A stretch of DNA of 64,000 nt from Elephas maximus indicus (GCF_024166365.1 NC_064822.1:142854823-142918822); one strand, 5' to 3'; shown: positions 31,340 to 42,800, numbered from the stretch's first letter. Made by a program: numbers and translations. Notes: generated from the letters alone by a model not told the origin.

Positions 31340-31640
31340 GTTGGACTGATACGTGTACCCCTCCTTATGTGCTGATGCCCAGATTTGCTGAGACACATGC
31401 TCATGTTGCTGCAGCTGGTGGTGCTGGACCTGCTCCAGTCTTTGGAGCACCTTCTCCACCCAGGCAGCCCGAGGCAGCTGAGCAGTACAGCACAGAGTAC
31501 GTGCAGGTGACCCAGGTAGAGCCATTGGCTTCCTTCCCTTACTCTGACCACTGTCTCAGTCTCCTCCCAGGGAGGGAGGCTTCCATCCCTCCCCCGTGTC
31601 TGTCACAGGGGCTCCGGCTTACCCACCACTTCTGAGACTG
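31340..31640. other. Isolated GC-rich 300-base block of unknown origin
   Basis: Clearly richer in GC than its surroundings. The minus strand reads a Gln/Leu-rich heptad-like peptide (VEKVLQRLEQVQHHQLQQHE) and the plus strand an open frame of 88 codons. It could be a scrap of a processed gene copy or an old repeat; I cannot identify it. Confidence 0.3.
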
Positions 31641-31783
31641 GAAAAAGCACCATGCCCCTATGAATGCCCTGATGGACTAGGTATAAAATAGCTTGAAAAA
31701 GAGGAGGGATAATACCCTATGAGGTGAACTCTGATGAGTGAGTAACAGGTCTAGAAGCCAGCAGGTAAATTGCTTACTGTCAA

Positions 31784-31950
31784 GGTCCCTGAGTGGTGCA
31801 GACAGTTTGTGACTGGCTACGAACTTAAAGGTTGGCAGTTTGAACCCATCCAGCAGTGCCATGGAAGAAAGGCCTGGCAATCTGCATCTATAAAAATCAC
31901 AGCCGAGAAAGCCCTATGGAGCAGTTCCACTCTGTAACACAAGGATTCGG
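31784..31950 (+). repeat. AfroSINE, longer subfamily (+), diverged
   Basis: 'tccctgagtggtgcagacag' head, 'ttggcagtttgaacccat' B-box block, 'gaaaggcctggcaatctgc' middle. Older than neighbouring copies by eye. Confidence 0.75.
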
Positions 31951-33200
31951 ATTTTGGATTTTGGTCATTCATTACTCCCGTGGACTGTTGTAAGATGCAG
32001 TGGTTCCAGTTGACCTTTCCGGATATATCTGTGCTTTCTGGAAGCTGTGGTCTGCTCCTTAACAATATGACTTTTATTTACTTTTGGTTAACAGCTGAGA
32101 GCAAACTGTGCCACCCAGGGACGTATATATATATATTTATTTGTTTATATGTATGTATGTATGTATTCCCTGATAGGCTCAGAAATATACGTTAAAACTA
32201 CAATGAGAGGCAATTCTTAGCTTATTAAATCAACAAGGACTTTTAACCCTTACCACGTAATATTGAGAGGGAGAAGCATAAAAACAAACTCGTGCACTGT
32301 TTATGGGAGAAAAAATTATACAAAATACTCACATAAGTAATTGTCTTTTTGTTTACTTTTGTGCTTTTCCCTGACTCCCCTGATCTGGGATTAAATTGAG
32401 CATGTATTTTTATAATTTGTAAATTCATTAAAATTTTTATATTCTTGAAAGTTCTGCAGCAGAAATTTTAAATGCTATATAGTATTCCAGTAAGTGAATA
32501 TCACAATTTAACCAGTCTAATTTTTCTTGTTATAAATCCCTATGCGTGAAGTGTAATCAAAGGATCAGGTATAATCAACATGTTGAAGGATTTTTATCTG
32601 TATTGCCAAATGTCATCCACAACTGCTGTATCAAATGGTTTTTTTTTTTTTATCCTTTATGACCATCAACACTAATGGTAACAGATAAAAATCCACGTTG
32701 ATTTAATAAACAGAAAACATCAGCTCATGTGGCATTAGCATATGTCTGAGCCTGCCACTGAATTCAAACCTTTGTGAATTATATTTCTTCTTTTGTCTGT
32801 TTTGCCTTTGCCCATTTTCTAGTGATAATTTCATAGCATTCCCTATTAAGGACAAATGATTCTGTAAATTTTAAGTTACCTGTACTCCAGGTTTTTATTA
32901 ATATAACCTGGGGGGTTGGGTTCAGTTTTTTTTTAAAGTGTAATTATTATTAACAAAGCAAAACCTCTCCTTAATGCTAGTTTTAAAAAATGAATGTGAT
33001 TTAATTACTGATTTATTCAATTCAATTAAACTGAAAAGAAGAAGCAGACATGGTGAAGAGGCACCAACGCCTAGCAGAAGAATAAAAAAAGAATAGAGAC
33101 TCTTAATAGAAATTGAAAGAAAATCTCTAGGCTTTGCCTAGACAATTAATTACCATGCAATACTTCAAGATTAATGTTTACATTACGCAGAAATAACATC
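31951..33200. other. Intergenic, mostly unassigned
   Basis: Holds a scrap of antisense SINE head near 32,100 (tgtgccacccaggga), a (tatg)n-type run near 32,140-32,166 and a 14-base inverted repeat (ggatttttatctgt at 32,588-32,601, complement at 32,681-32,694). No gene seen. Confidence 0.45.
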
Positions 33201-33535
33201 TGTTGTTGTTAGCTGCCCTTCAGTTGCCCTCCACCCCTGAACTCATGTCAACCTCATGCACAACAGAATGAAACACTGTCTTGTTCTGCGCTATCCCCAT
33301 GATTGGTTGGGGATCAGACCCTCATGATCCATTGGGTTTTCACTGGCTGATTTTTGGAAGGGGATCTCCAGGCCTTTCTCCGCAGTCCATCTTGCTGAAA
33401 GCTCTGCTGAAACCTGTTCAGCAAGCCTCCACTGACAGATGGCTGGTGGCTGTACATGAGATGCATTGGCCACAAGTTGAACCCAGGTCTCCTACATGAA
33501 AGGTGAGAATTTTACCACCATTCAATGCCCCCTCT
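33201..33535 (-). repeat. Chimeric SINE: tRNA-Gly-like head, RTE-like body and tail (minus)
   Basis: On the minus strand it begins gcattgaatggtggtaaaat and continues 'tgggttcaacttgtgg', matching the A- and B-box halves of a tRNA-Gly gene. The middle (caggtttcagcagagctttc; gaaaggcctggagatcccc; atcagccagtgaaaaccc) matches the 5' region of the window's RTE elements, and the end matches the RTE 3' terminus. About 335 bases. Confidence 0.7.
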
Positions 33536-33536
33536 A

Positions 33537-36165
33537 GATGTTGTTCTTGGGTGTCACCGAGTCAATTCCAACTCAGGGCTGCCCTGTGTACAACATTGCC
33601 CCATCCTGCGCCATCCTCACAATTCATTGCTATGTGTGAGACCATTGTTGCAGCCACTATGTCAATCCATCTCATTGAGGCTCTTCCTCTTTTTCGCTGG
33701 CCCTCTACTTTACCAAGCATGATGTCATTCTCCAGCGTCTGGTCCCTCTTGACATCATGTCCAGAGTATGTGAGACGAAGTCTTACCATACTTGTTTCTA
33801 AGCATTCTGGCTGTACTTGTTCCAAGACAGATTTGTTTGTTCTTCTGGCAGTCCATGACATATTCAATATTCTTCACCAACACCATAATTCAAATACATC
33901 AATTCTTCTTTGGTCTTCCTGATTCATTGTCGAGTTTTCACATGCAAATGAGGTGATTGAAAATACCATGGCTTAGGAAAGGTGCACCTTAGTCCTCAAA
34001 GTGACATCTTTGCTTTAAAGAGGTCTTTTGCAGCATATTTGTCCAGTGCAGTATATCATTTGATTTATTAACTGCTGCTTCCAAGGGCCTTGATTTTGGA
34101 TCCAAGTAAAATGAAATCCTTGACAACTTCAACCTTTTCTCTGTTTATCATGATGTTACTTATTGGTCTAGTTGTGGTGATTTTTGTTTTCTTTATGTTG
34201 AGATGCAATCCACGCTGAAGGCTGTGTGGTGTTTGATCTTCATCAGTTAGTGCTTCAAGTCATCTTCACTTTCAGAAAGCAAGGTTGTATCTTCTGCATA
34301 TCACAGATCGTTAATAAGTCTTTCCCCAGTTCTGATGTGGCATTTTGCTTCATATAGTCCAGATTCTCGGATTATTTGCCAGCATACAGATTCAATAAGT
34401 ACTGTGAAAAATACAACCCTGACACACACCTTTCCTGATTTTAAACCATACAGTATCACCTTGTCCGGTTCAAACAACTGCCTCTTGGTCTATGTGCAGG
34501 TTCCACATGAGCACGATTAAGTGTTCGGGAATTTCCATTCTTCACAATGTTATCCATAATTTATTATGATCCACACAGGCAAATGAATCTGCATAGTCAG
34601 TAGAATACAAGTAAACATCTTTCTGATATTCTCTACTTTCAGCCAGGATGCATCTGGCATCAGCAATGATATCCCTCATTCCACATTCTCTTCTGAATCT
34701 GGCTTGAATTTCTAATAGTTCCTTGTCGATGTACTTGCGCAACAATTTTTGAATTATTTTCAGCAAAATTTTACTGGCACGTGATATCAATGATATTGTT
34801 GGATAATTTCTGCATTCCATTGGATCACCTTTCTTTGGAATAGGCATGTATATGGATCTCTTCCAGTCATTTGGTCAGGTAGCTGTCTTTCAAATTTCTT
34901 GGCATAGATGAGTGAGCACTTAAAACATTGAATCCATTTGTTGAAATAATTGGTCGAATTCATCATGAAAAAGAACATTTCAAGATCTATCCTGAAATAC
35001 AATGCCGTCAGTTATAGGATAATACCCATATGCCTATAAGGAAGACCAGTTAATACACTTATTACTCAAATTTATGCACCAACCACTAATGACAAAGATG
35101 GAGAAACAGAAGATTTTTACCAACTTCTGCAGTCTGAAATTGATTAAATATGCAATCAAGAGGCATTGGCAATTACTGATAATTGGAATACAAAAGTTGG
35201 AAACAAAGAAGAAGGATCAGTAGTTTGAAAATATGGCCTTGGTGATAGAAATGATGCTGGAGATTGCATGATAGAATTTTGCAAGACCAATGACTTCTTC
35301 ATTGCAAATAACTTTTTCAACAACATAAATGGCAACTATATACATGGACCTCACCTTATGGAATGCACAAGAATCAAATCGACTATATCTATAGAAAGAG
35401 ACAATGGAGAAGCTCAAATCATCAGGAAGAACAAGGCCAGGGGCTGACTGGGGAAGAGGCCATCAACTGCTCACATGTAAATTGAAGTTGAAGCTGAAAA
35501 AAAATTTTAAAAAGTCCACTACAGTCAAAGTACGACGTTGAGTATATGCCACCTAAATTTAGAGACCATCTCGAGAATAGATTTTACACATTGAACACTA
35601 ATGGTCAAAGACTGGATGAGTTGTGGGATGACATCAGGGACATCATACATGAAGAAAGCAAAAGGTCATTGAAAAGACAGAAAAGGAAAAAAGATGTTAG
35701 AAGAGACCCTGAAACTTGCTCTTGAACATAGAGTAGCTAAAGAGAATGGAAGAAATGATGACGTAAAAGAGCTGAGCAGAATATTTCAAAGGGTGGCTTG
35801 AAAAGATAAAGTATCATAATGGAATGTACAAAGACCTGGAGTTAGAACCAAAAAGGAAGAACACGCTCAGGATTTCTCAAGCTGAAAAAACTGAAGAAAA
35901 AATTCAAGCCTTGAGTTGCAACACTGAAGAATTATCTGGACAAACAATTGAATGATTCAGGAAGCATCAAAAGAAGGTAGAAGGAATATACAGAGTCACT
36001 GTACCAAAAAGCAGTGGTCGACGTTCAACCATTTTAGGAAGTAGCATGTGATCAAAAACCAATGATACTGAAGGAAGAAGCCCAAGCAACACTGAAGGCA
36101 CTGGTGAAAAACGGGTACAGGAATCAACAGAATACCAATTGAAATGTCCCCTCTAGATATCTCTA
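33537..36165 (-). mobile_element. RTE LINE with 5' inversion (twin-priming structure)
   Basis: 33,537-34,965 is the 3' half in minus orientation, from the tail up to the RT motif region that starts ...MFQQ in intact copies. 34,966-36,165 is the upstream half (endonuclease to RT start) in plus orientation. The plus part stops at 'accaattgaaatgt' and the minus part starts at the next bases of the same motif. The two pieces therefore abut in the original element. All frames are broken. Confidence 0.85.
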
Positions 36166-37050
36166 AACAACTTCTTGAAATTAACCTAGTAAGAACATTT
36201 ATGGTTAAAACATAAATTCAGATGATTTCAAGATACAGAATAAGTATGACTGAGCAGAGGCCCAACAAATGATTCATATTCTTGCTAATATTCTCAGTCA
36301 GACTTGCTGTGAGTGGTTGTGCAGTTTGGGTACTGTATGAAGGTGCTCACCTGAGGGGCAGTGGGTTACTAAAATATTGCTTAGACTCCACAGCCCAGAC
36401 ATGTACCCCGAAGAGAGTCAGTTTCTTCCCAGAGGAAAGAATGAGTTTTTCTTTTCACAGAGGTAATGGTATTTGCCAAGCAAAACACCCAGCTCTGGGA
36501 CTGCATCTGCCCAAGGGAGGAGCCCATTTCTAATAACTCCTGAGAGAATAGGGGGGAGGGTTCTTCTAATTTAGCCACATAACAGTATGCCTTTTTAAAT
36601 TCATCTGCTAATTTGCACAAAGGTTAGTTGCAGTCTTGTTCCCAGCCTTTGCTTTTTTTTCTGCCCAAGTAATTTCCTGTAAATGGCTCTACTGCTTGGA
36701 ATCTTGCTTCGACAGTGCACTGTATTTTTGGAAAAGCTATCTCAAACTCTCATAGTTTTTTCACTCACAACTGCTAGCTAGAAAGTTTGAAGAAACTCTG
36801 AAAGACAAAATTGTATTATCCAGAAGTATATTAGAAAATACAGAGTTTACAAACATGCAGAGATGGACAAAAAATATAGCAATTTATATTTTCTCTTTTA
36901 GAAAGTATGAGATTTAAGTTTTTCTGCCTCTGCAATCATTATTTGTTTGTATAAAAATTAAATTGTGTTTATATTTCCTTTGAAAACTATATATGCACAC
37001 ATAAATATATATGTATATGCATATGTATGTACACTGAATATATATATGAT
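36166..37050. other. Intergenic, nothing recognised
   Basis: Non-repetitive by eye apart from T-runs. An open frame of 83 codons has no family features. Confidence 0.45.
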
Positions 37051-37062
37051 ATATATGTCTTT

Positions 37063-37223
37063 GAGAGCCCTGGTGGCACAGCGATTGAGAGTTCAGGCTG
37101 ATAACCAAAAGGTCAGCAGTTCGAACCCACCAGCCCCTCCTTAGAAACCCTATCCCTATGGTGCAGTTCTAGTCTGTCCTATAAGGTCTCCGACTCGATT
37201 GCAATGGGTTTGGTTTTGGTTTT
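37063..37223 (+). repeat. AfroSINE (+)
   Basis: Head 'gagccctggtggcacagcga', B-box block 'ggtcagcagttcgaaccca' and tail 'gggtttggttttggtttt'. Confidence 0.88.
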
Positions 37224-37252
37224 ATACATATGTTCATGTATATATTATATAA

Positions 37253-37406
37253 GGGTCGCCATGAGTTGGAAGCGACTCAACGGCATTGGGTTTTTATATA
37301 TACATTCAGCTTTGCAACCCAATTTAATAGTTCTAAATGTAAATTAACTACAACTCTTACTGTAGTCCTCGTATCTCCATCACTGAATTTTATGTCTTCA
37401 TCTCTT

Positions 37407-37454
<48 letters not shown>

Positions 37455-37506
37455 TATGAGTTGGAATTGACTCGACGGCAATGGATTTTTTTTTTTTTTG
37501 GTTTAT
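37253..37506 (+). repeat. Two AfroSINE tail scraps around a (TA)n microsatellite
   Basis: 37,253-37,292 and 37,452-37,506 are sense SINE 3' ends (cgccatgagttggaagcgac; gattatgagttggaattgac). A pure (ta)n run lies at about 37,410-37,451, directly before the second scrap. See findings. Confidence 0.75.
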
Positions 37507-37778
37507 ATATGTCAGGGAAATTTTCTCTAGAAAGGTGTAAGGATTATGTCTTTTTTAAGGTTTTATTCACAGTAAAATGATGGCTAAAGTCAGTCTTTCA
37601 GACCAAATAGGCGTGAGTTCACTCCTGTTACCATCTTTCTCTACATAGTTCTAAATAAACAACAATTTTAAACATTACATTACTCACAATTCTCAAAGAA
37701 TTAGTGTGAAGTTAAAGGTAATAACACATATAAAGCACCTAGTAGTAGAGTGTTAGCACATACTTGACACATGTTATT

Positions 37779-37981
37779 TTTGTTAGTTGCTGTCAAGTCG
37801 ATTCTGACTCATGAAGACCCCACGTGTGCTGAGGAAAACTGCTCCATAGGGTTTTCAAGGCTGTGGCCTTTCAGAAGCAGATCACTAGGCCTGTCTTCTG
37901 AAGATCCTCTGAGTAGGTTCAAATCATGAACTTTCAGCAAGTAGTTGAGCACTTAATCATTTGCACCACCTAGGGACTCCT
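37779..37981 (-). repeat. AfroSINE, longer subfamily (minus)
   Basis: Tail 'ttgttagttgctgtcaagtc', middle 'gggttttcaaggctgtggcc', head 'gcaccacctagggactcc'. Confidence 0.82.
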
Positions 37982-37995
37982 TTGATATATGTTAA

Positions 37996-38133
37996 ACCCA
38001 AAAAACTCAAGCCCATTGCCGACTTATAGCGACCCTATAGGACATAGGGTTTCCGAGGAGCACCTGGTGGATTTGAACTGCTGACCTTTTGACTTGCAGC
38101 TAAGGTCTCAGCCACTGCGCCATCAGGGTTCCT
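37996..38133 (-). repeat. AfroSINE (minus), internally deleted
   Basis: 'aaaactcaagcccattgccg' joined to 'cttatagcgaccctatagga', then 'catagggtttccgaggagca': about 30 bases are missing relative to full-length copies. Confidence 0.82.
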
Positions 38134-38684
38134 GATATATGTTAGTTGAGTATAAAGATAAGAGATCATAGTTTGTTTTCAGAACTGTAGACATTGCTTC
38201 ATTGTTTCCACACTCAGTGTTGCAAAAGAAAAGTTTCATTCCAGTGATTTTTTTTGTTCCATTATATTTTTTCTCTTTGATAGCTCAGTATTGAAATTTT
38301 CCTGCAAGTTTTGAATACAATTATGTTGTGACAGCATATACAGGTGTGGTCGATATTCCTTAGAATGCTTCAAAATCTTTCAGTTTTCACACAATGCTTT
38401 TGTACAGTATATATATAAAAGACAACACTTTTTCAATTACCAGTTTATTTTATATGCTTTTGTTCTAGTTAATCTGGCTTTATCTTTGGGAATATTAATT
38501 ATATGTGTGTTGTTTTTTTCATACCTTTGACATTTTTCTCATATTTCTTCATCTGCTTGTCATTTTGCTCTACATAATTGTAGCATTTTCCAAGTTTTTC
38601 TTCTACAGCACTTATTCATACCTACTCTACTTTCATCAGTGTAAACTGTAATTCTACAGTTGCATTTTTAATTTCCTTACATTT

Positions 38685-38900
38685 TGTCATGGATTGAATT
38701 TTGTCCCCCCCAAATAGATGTCAAATTAGCTGGGCTATGACTCTCAGTGTTTTGTGATTCTCCAACATTTTATGTGATTGTCTGCCATTTTATGTAATTT
38801 TCCCATATGTTGTAAATCCTATCACTATTACCTAATAAGATGGATTAGCAGCAGTTGTATTGATGAAGTCTAAAAGATTATGTAGTGTCTTATTTTTTAC
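38685..38900 (+). mobile_element. MaLR-type LTR fragment (+)
   Basis: Starts tgtcatggattgaattttgt then a run of C, as the LTR at 55,522 does. It loses similarity before the LTR end. Relict of a non-autonomous ERVL-MaLR retrotransposon; no coding sequence. Confidence 0.55.
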
Positions 38901-38968
38901 AGAGATATTGTTGCCTTCCATATTATAGATTAGGAATTAGATCTTTCTCTCTTTTACATAATGCACTA

Positions 38969-39391
38969 CATCTTAGTTATCTGTAGTTGCTCCAACAAAG
39001 TACCACAAACTAGGCAATTTACAAGAAGAGAAATTTATTGTCTAAGAGTTCTAGAGGCAAGAAATCTGAAATCAAGGTGTCGGCTGTGTTGATTCTGAGG
39101 GTTCCATGCCTCTCTACTAGCTTCTGGTGACAGCTGGCGATCCTTGGTGTTCCTTGTCACTCCAGTCTCTGCCTCTGTCTTCATGTTGCCATAGTCTCTC
39201 TATGCCTGTTTCTGTGTCTCTCCTCTCTCTTTTTTTTAAGGACACCGCTCGTATTGGGTTAGGATTTACCCTACTCCAATATGACCTCATGTTAACTGAT
39301 GACACCTTTAAAGACCCTATTTCCAAACAAGGTTATGTTTATAGGTACCAGAGGTAAGGAATTTTTTTGGGCAGCAATTCAATCCATAACA
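38969..39391 (-). mobile_element. MaLR/MLT1-type solo LTR (minus)
   Basis: The minus strand starts tgttatggattgaattgctg, passes 'ggaaatagggtctttaaagg', and ends with 'gacaataaatttctcttctt', an AATAAA polyadenylation signal near the 3' end, and 'gtttgtggtactttgttg'. These are hallmarks of MaLR LTRs. No internal region or genes. Confidence 0.7.
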
Positions 39392-39814
39392 CTAGTTTTG
39401 ATTTCTCTGTACTTTATGAAAATTACTGGGCTTTGGAGTTGATAGTCAGGAAATGCAGTGTTTGGAACCAATTACTAAGAGAAAATGGTGATGAGGGAGT
39501 AGATCTAATGCTTTTTCCTTTCATTACCAGCCCATATTCTAATTAAAGTGGTTTAACTCTCAGATCCTAATATCTATGGTTTGGAAATGGATACATTAAG
39601 TTTAGAGTTGAACCAATAACTTTCTGTCTATAATGATCCTGTCCATCAGTATAGGTGACATCAACTCGTTTTTATTCACAACTCATCAGTCTGCAGTCAC
39701 TAGGGATCCTTAAGAAACACTGATTACAGATTTGGTGCCCATCAATATAATCACTGTACACATGTCCCATTCCTCACTGTATTATAAGCTTCTTGAAAGC
39801 AAGACTAGACAAAT

Positions 39815-39963
39815 TCCTGAATTTTTCTAAGCTTCAGTTTTTTTTCATTTTAAAACAGAAAAACTAACAAGGAATAACACTGACTGTGTCTATGGAGAGC
39901 ATATAAGATAATGCATATAAAACTCTTAGCACAGTTCTAGGCCTATAATGGGCACTCAGAAAA
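39815..39963 (+). repeat. MIR-like fragment (+)
   Basis: 'cttcagttttttttcatttt' through 'cttagcacagttctaggc' and 'tgggcactcagaaaata' resembles the last half of a MIR. Diverged. Confidence 0.45.
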
Positions 39964-40800
39964 TATTGTTGTTAGGTGCCATCGAGTCAGTTCCAACTCA
40001 TAGCGACCCAATGTACAACAGAATGAAACGCTGCCCGGTCCTGCGGCATCCTCACAATTGTTGTTATGCTTAAGCCCATTATTGCAGCCACAGTGTCAAT
40101 CCATCTCATCAAGGGTCTTCGACTTTTTCGCTGACCCTTTACCAAGCATGACTCGTCCCTCTTAATAACACGTCCAAAGTGTGTGAGGCAAAGACTCATC
40201 ATCCTTGTTTACAAGGGGCGTTCTGGCTGTATTTCCTCCAAGACAGACTTGTTCATTCTACTGGAAGTCCATGATATATTCAATATTCTTTGCCAACATC
40301 ATTATTCAAATACATTAATTCTTCTTCTGTCTTCCTTATTCATTGTCCAGCTTTCCAAATGCATACGAGGCGACTGAATATATCATGGCTTGGGTCAGGT
40401 GCAACTTACTCCTCAAAGTGACATCTTCTCTTTTTAACACTTTAAAGAGGTCTTTTTTTTTTTTTTTTTTTTGCAGCAGATTTGCCCAGTGCAATATATC
40501 GTTTGATTTCCTTACTGCTGCTCCCTTGGGAGGTGATTGTGGATCCAAGTAAAATCAAATCATTGACAACACCAATCTTTTCTCCATTGATCAAGACATT
40601 GCTTATTGGTCCAGTTGTGATGATTTTTGTTTTCTTTTTGGTGAGGAGTAACCCGTACTGAAGTCTGTAGACTTCGATCTTCATCAGTAAGTGCTTCAAG
40701 TCCCCTTTGCTTTCAGCAAGCAAAATTGTGTCATCTGCATATTGTGGGTTGTTAATAAGTCTTCCTCCAATCCTGATGCCACATTCTTCTTCACATAGTA

Positions 40801-40973
40801 CCAAACCAAAAAACCCAAACCCGTTGCCATCGAGTCGATTCCAACTCACAGCGACCCTATGGGACAGAGTAGAACTGCCCCATAGAGTTTCCAAGGAGCG
40901 CCTGGTGGATTTGAACTGCAGACCTTTAGGTTAGCAGCTGTAGCACTTAACCACTACGCTACCAGGGTTTCCT
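40801..40973 (-). repeat. AfroSINE (minus), first of three in a row
   Basis: Full-length antisense copy inserted in the RTE. The target sequence cacatagt precedes and follows it. Its sequence differs at many positions from the next two copies. Confidence 0.92.
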
Positions 40974-40980
40974 CACATAG

Positions 40981-41342
40981 TACAAACCAAAAAAACCAAA
41001 CCCAGTGCCGTCGAGTAGATTCTGATTCATAGCGACCCCATAGGACAGAGTAGAACTGCTGCATAGAATTTCCAAGGAGTACCTGGTGGATTCGAACTGC
41101 TGACCCTTTGTTCAGAAGCCATGGCACTTAACCACTACGTCACCAGGGTTTCCTCACATAGTACAAACCAAAAAAACCAAACCCAGTGCCGTCGAGTAGA
41201 TTCTGATTCATAGCGACCCCATAGGACAGAGTAGAACTGCTGCATAGAATTTCCAAGGAGTACCTGGTGGATTCGAACTGCTGACCCTTTGTTCAGAAGC
41301 CATGGCACTTAACCACTACGTCACCAGGGTTTCCTCACATAG
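40981..41342 (-). repeat. Perfect 181-bp tandem duplication, each unit an AfroSINE
   Basis: Two identical antisense AfroSINEs (about 40,985-41,154 and 41,166-41,335). The period is exactly 181 bases and includes the flanking 'tcctcacatag' piece. I saw no mismatch between the units. The RTE resumes directly after the second. Confidence 0.93.
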
Positions 41343-42272
41343 TGCAGCTCCTTGAATTATTTGCTCAGCATACAGATTGAATAAGTGAAAGGAGGCAACC
41401 CTGACACACACCCTTCTTGATTGTAAACCATGCAGTATCCCTTTGTTCTGTTCGAACAACTGCCTCTTCCTCTATGTACAGGTTCCCCAATGAGCACAAT
41501 TAAGTGTTCTGGAATTCCCATTCTTCTCCATGTCATCCATAATTTCTTATGATCCACGCAGTTGAGTGCCTTTGCATAGTCCATAACACAGGTAAATATC
41601 TTTCTGTTATTCCCGGCTTTTAGCCAAGATCCATCTGACATCAGAATGATATCCTTCATTCCTTGTCCTCTTCTGGATCCAGCTGAAATTTCTGGCAGTT
41701 CCCTGTTGATGTAATGCTACAACCACCTTTGAATAATCTTCCGCAAAATTTTACTTGTGTGTGGCATTCTGTTGGATCACCTTTCTTTGGAATGGGCACA
41801 AATATGGATCTCTTCCAGTTGCTTGGCCAGAGAACTGTTTTCCAAATGTTTTGGCACAGATGAGTGAGTACTTCCAGCACTGCATCTGTTTTTTGAAACA
41901 TCTCAATTGATTTCTGTCAATTCCTGGAGCCTTGTTTTTTTTGCCAGTGTCTTCAGTGCAGCTTGGACTTATTCCTTCAATGCCTATTGGTTCTTGATCA
42001 TATGTTACCTCCTGAAATGGTTGAACATCTACCAATTCTTTTTGGTACTGTGACTCCATGTATTCCTTACACGTGCTTTTGATGCTTCCTACGTCATTCA
42101 ATATTTTGCCCAGAATCCTTTGGAACTGCAACTTTTGAGGCTTGAATTTTTTTCCTCAGTTCTTTCAGCTTGAGAAATGCTGAGGGTGTTCTTCTCTTTT
42201 GGTTTCTATCTCCAAGTCATTGCACATTTCATTAGAAAATAATACTTATTATTTTCTGCCTTACTACCCAGC

Positions 42273-42443
42273 AGGGAGTCTTTTGGTGGTGCAAATGGTT
42301 ACTAACTGAAAAGTTATTGGTTTGAACCCACTCAGAGGTGCCTTGGAATAAAGGCCTAGCAATCTGCTTCCAAAAGGTCATAGCCTTGAAAATTCTATGA
42401 AGCGCAGTTCTACTTTGCACACACGGGATTGCCTTGAGTTGTA
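42273..42443 (+). repeat. AfroSINE, longer subfamily (+)
   Basis: 'cagggagtcttttggtggtg' head, 'tattggtttgaacccactc' B-box block, 'aaaggcctagcaatctgctt' middle. Diverged. Confidence 0.75.
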
Positions 42444-42449
42444 ATCTAC

Positions 42450-42800
42450 AAAAAACCAAAAACCAAGCCCACTGCCATCAAGCTGATTCCAATTCAGAGT
42501 GACCCTGTAGCGACTCTGTGAAGCCCTGGTGGCTGAAAGGTTAAGAGCTCAGCTGCTAACCGCAAGGTCAGCTGTTCAAATCTGGCAGCCTCTCTTTGGA
42601 AACCCTATGGGGCAGTTCTACTCTGTCCTATAGGGTAGATAGCAATAGGGGCCAGGGACCCTGCAGGACAGAATAGAACTGCCCCATAGGGCTTTCAAGT
42701 CTGTAAATCTTTACTGAAGCAAACTGCCACATCTTTCTCCCACAGAGCTGCTCGTGGGCTCGAACTGCCAATCTTCCAGTTAGCAGCCACTGCACTTATT
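42450..42800 (-). repeat. AfroSINE (minus) split by a nested AfroSINE (+)
   Basis: 42,450-42,515 is the 3' tail of an antisense copy. 42,516-42,645 is a sense copy (agccctggtggctgaaagg ... cctatagggtagat). 42,646-42,800 is the rest of the antisense copy, ending at its head. Confidence 0.75.

Larger units (their letters stand above)
39966..42245 (-). mobile_element. RTE LINE (minus), 5'-truncated, split by three AfroSINEs
   Basis: The 3' tail starts at 39,966. RTE sequence continues to about 40,800, resumes at 41,338 and ends near 42,245. The RT box reads INNPQYADDTILLAESKGDL on the minus strand, followed by GPISNVLINGEKIGVV. Frames are broken, and a T-run near 40,453 interrupts one. Three AfroSINEs occupy 40,801-41,335. 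Confidence 0.9.

Noticed and set aside
33480-33535. tRNA-Gly-like boxes on the minus strand considered as a real tRNA gene
   Set aside because: The 3' half of the tRNA is diverged and fused to SINE body sequence, so it is a SINE head.
40442-40894. 150-codon frame joining SINE and RTE reverse transcriptase sequence as a possible new fusion gene
   Set aside because: The N-terminal part is antisense AfroSINE and the rest is decayed RTE; it ends in a lysine run from a poly-T tract. No sign of selection or a promoter.
40801-41342. Regularly spaced repeats resembling a CRISPR-like array
   Set aside because: Units are AfroSINEs with no unique spacers; the genome is mammalian.
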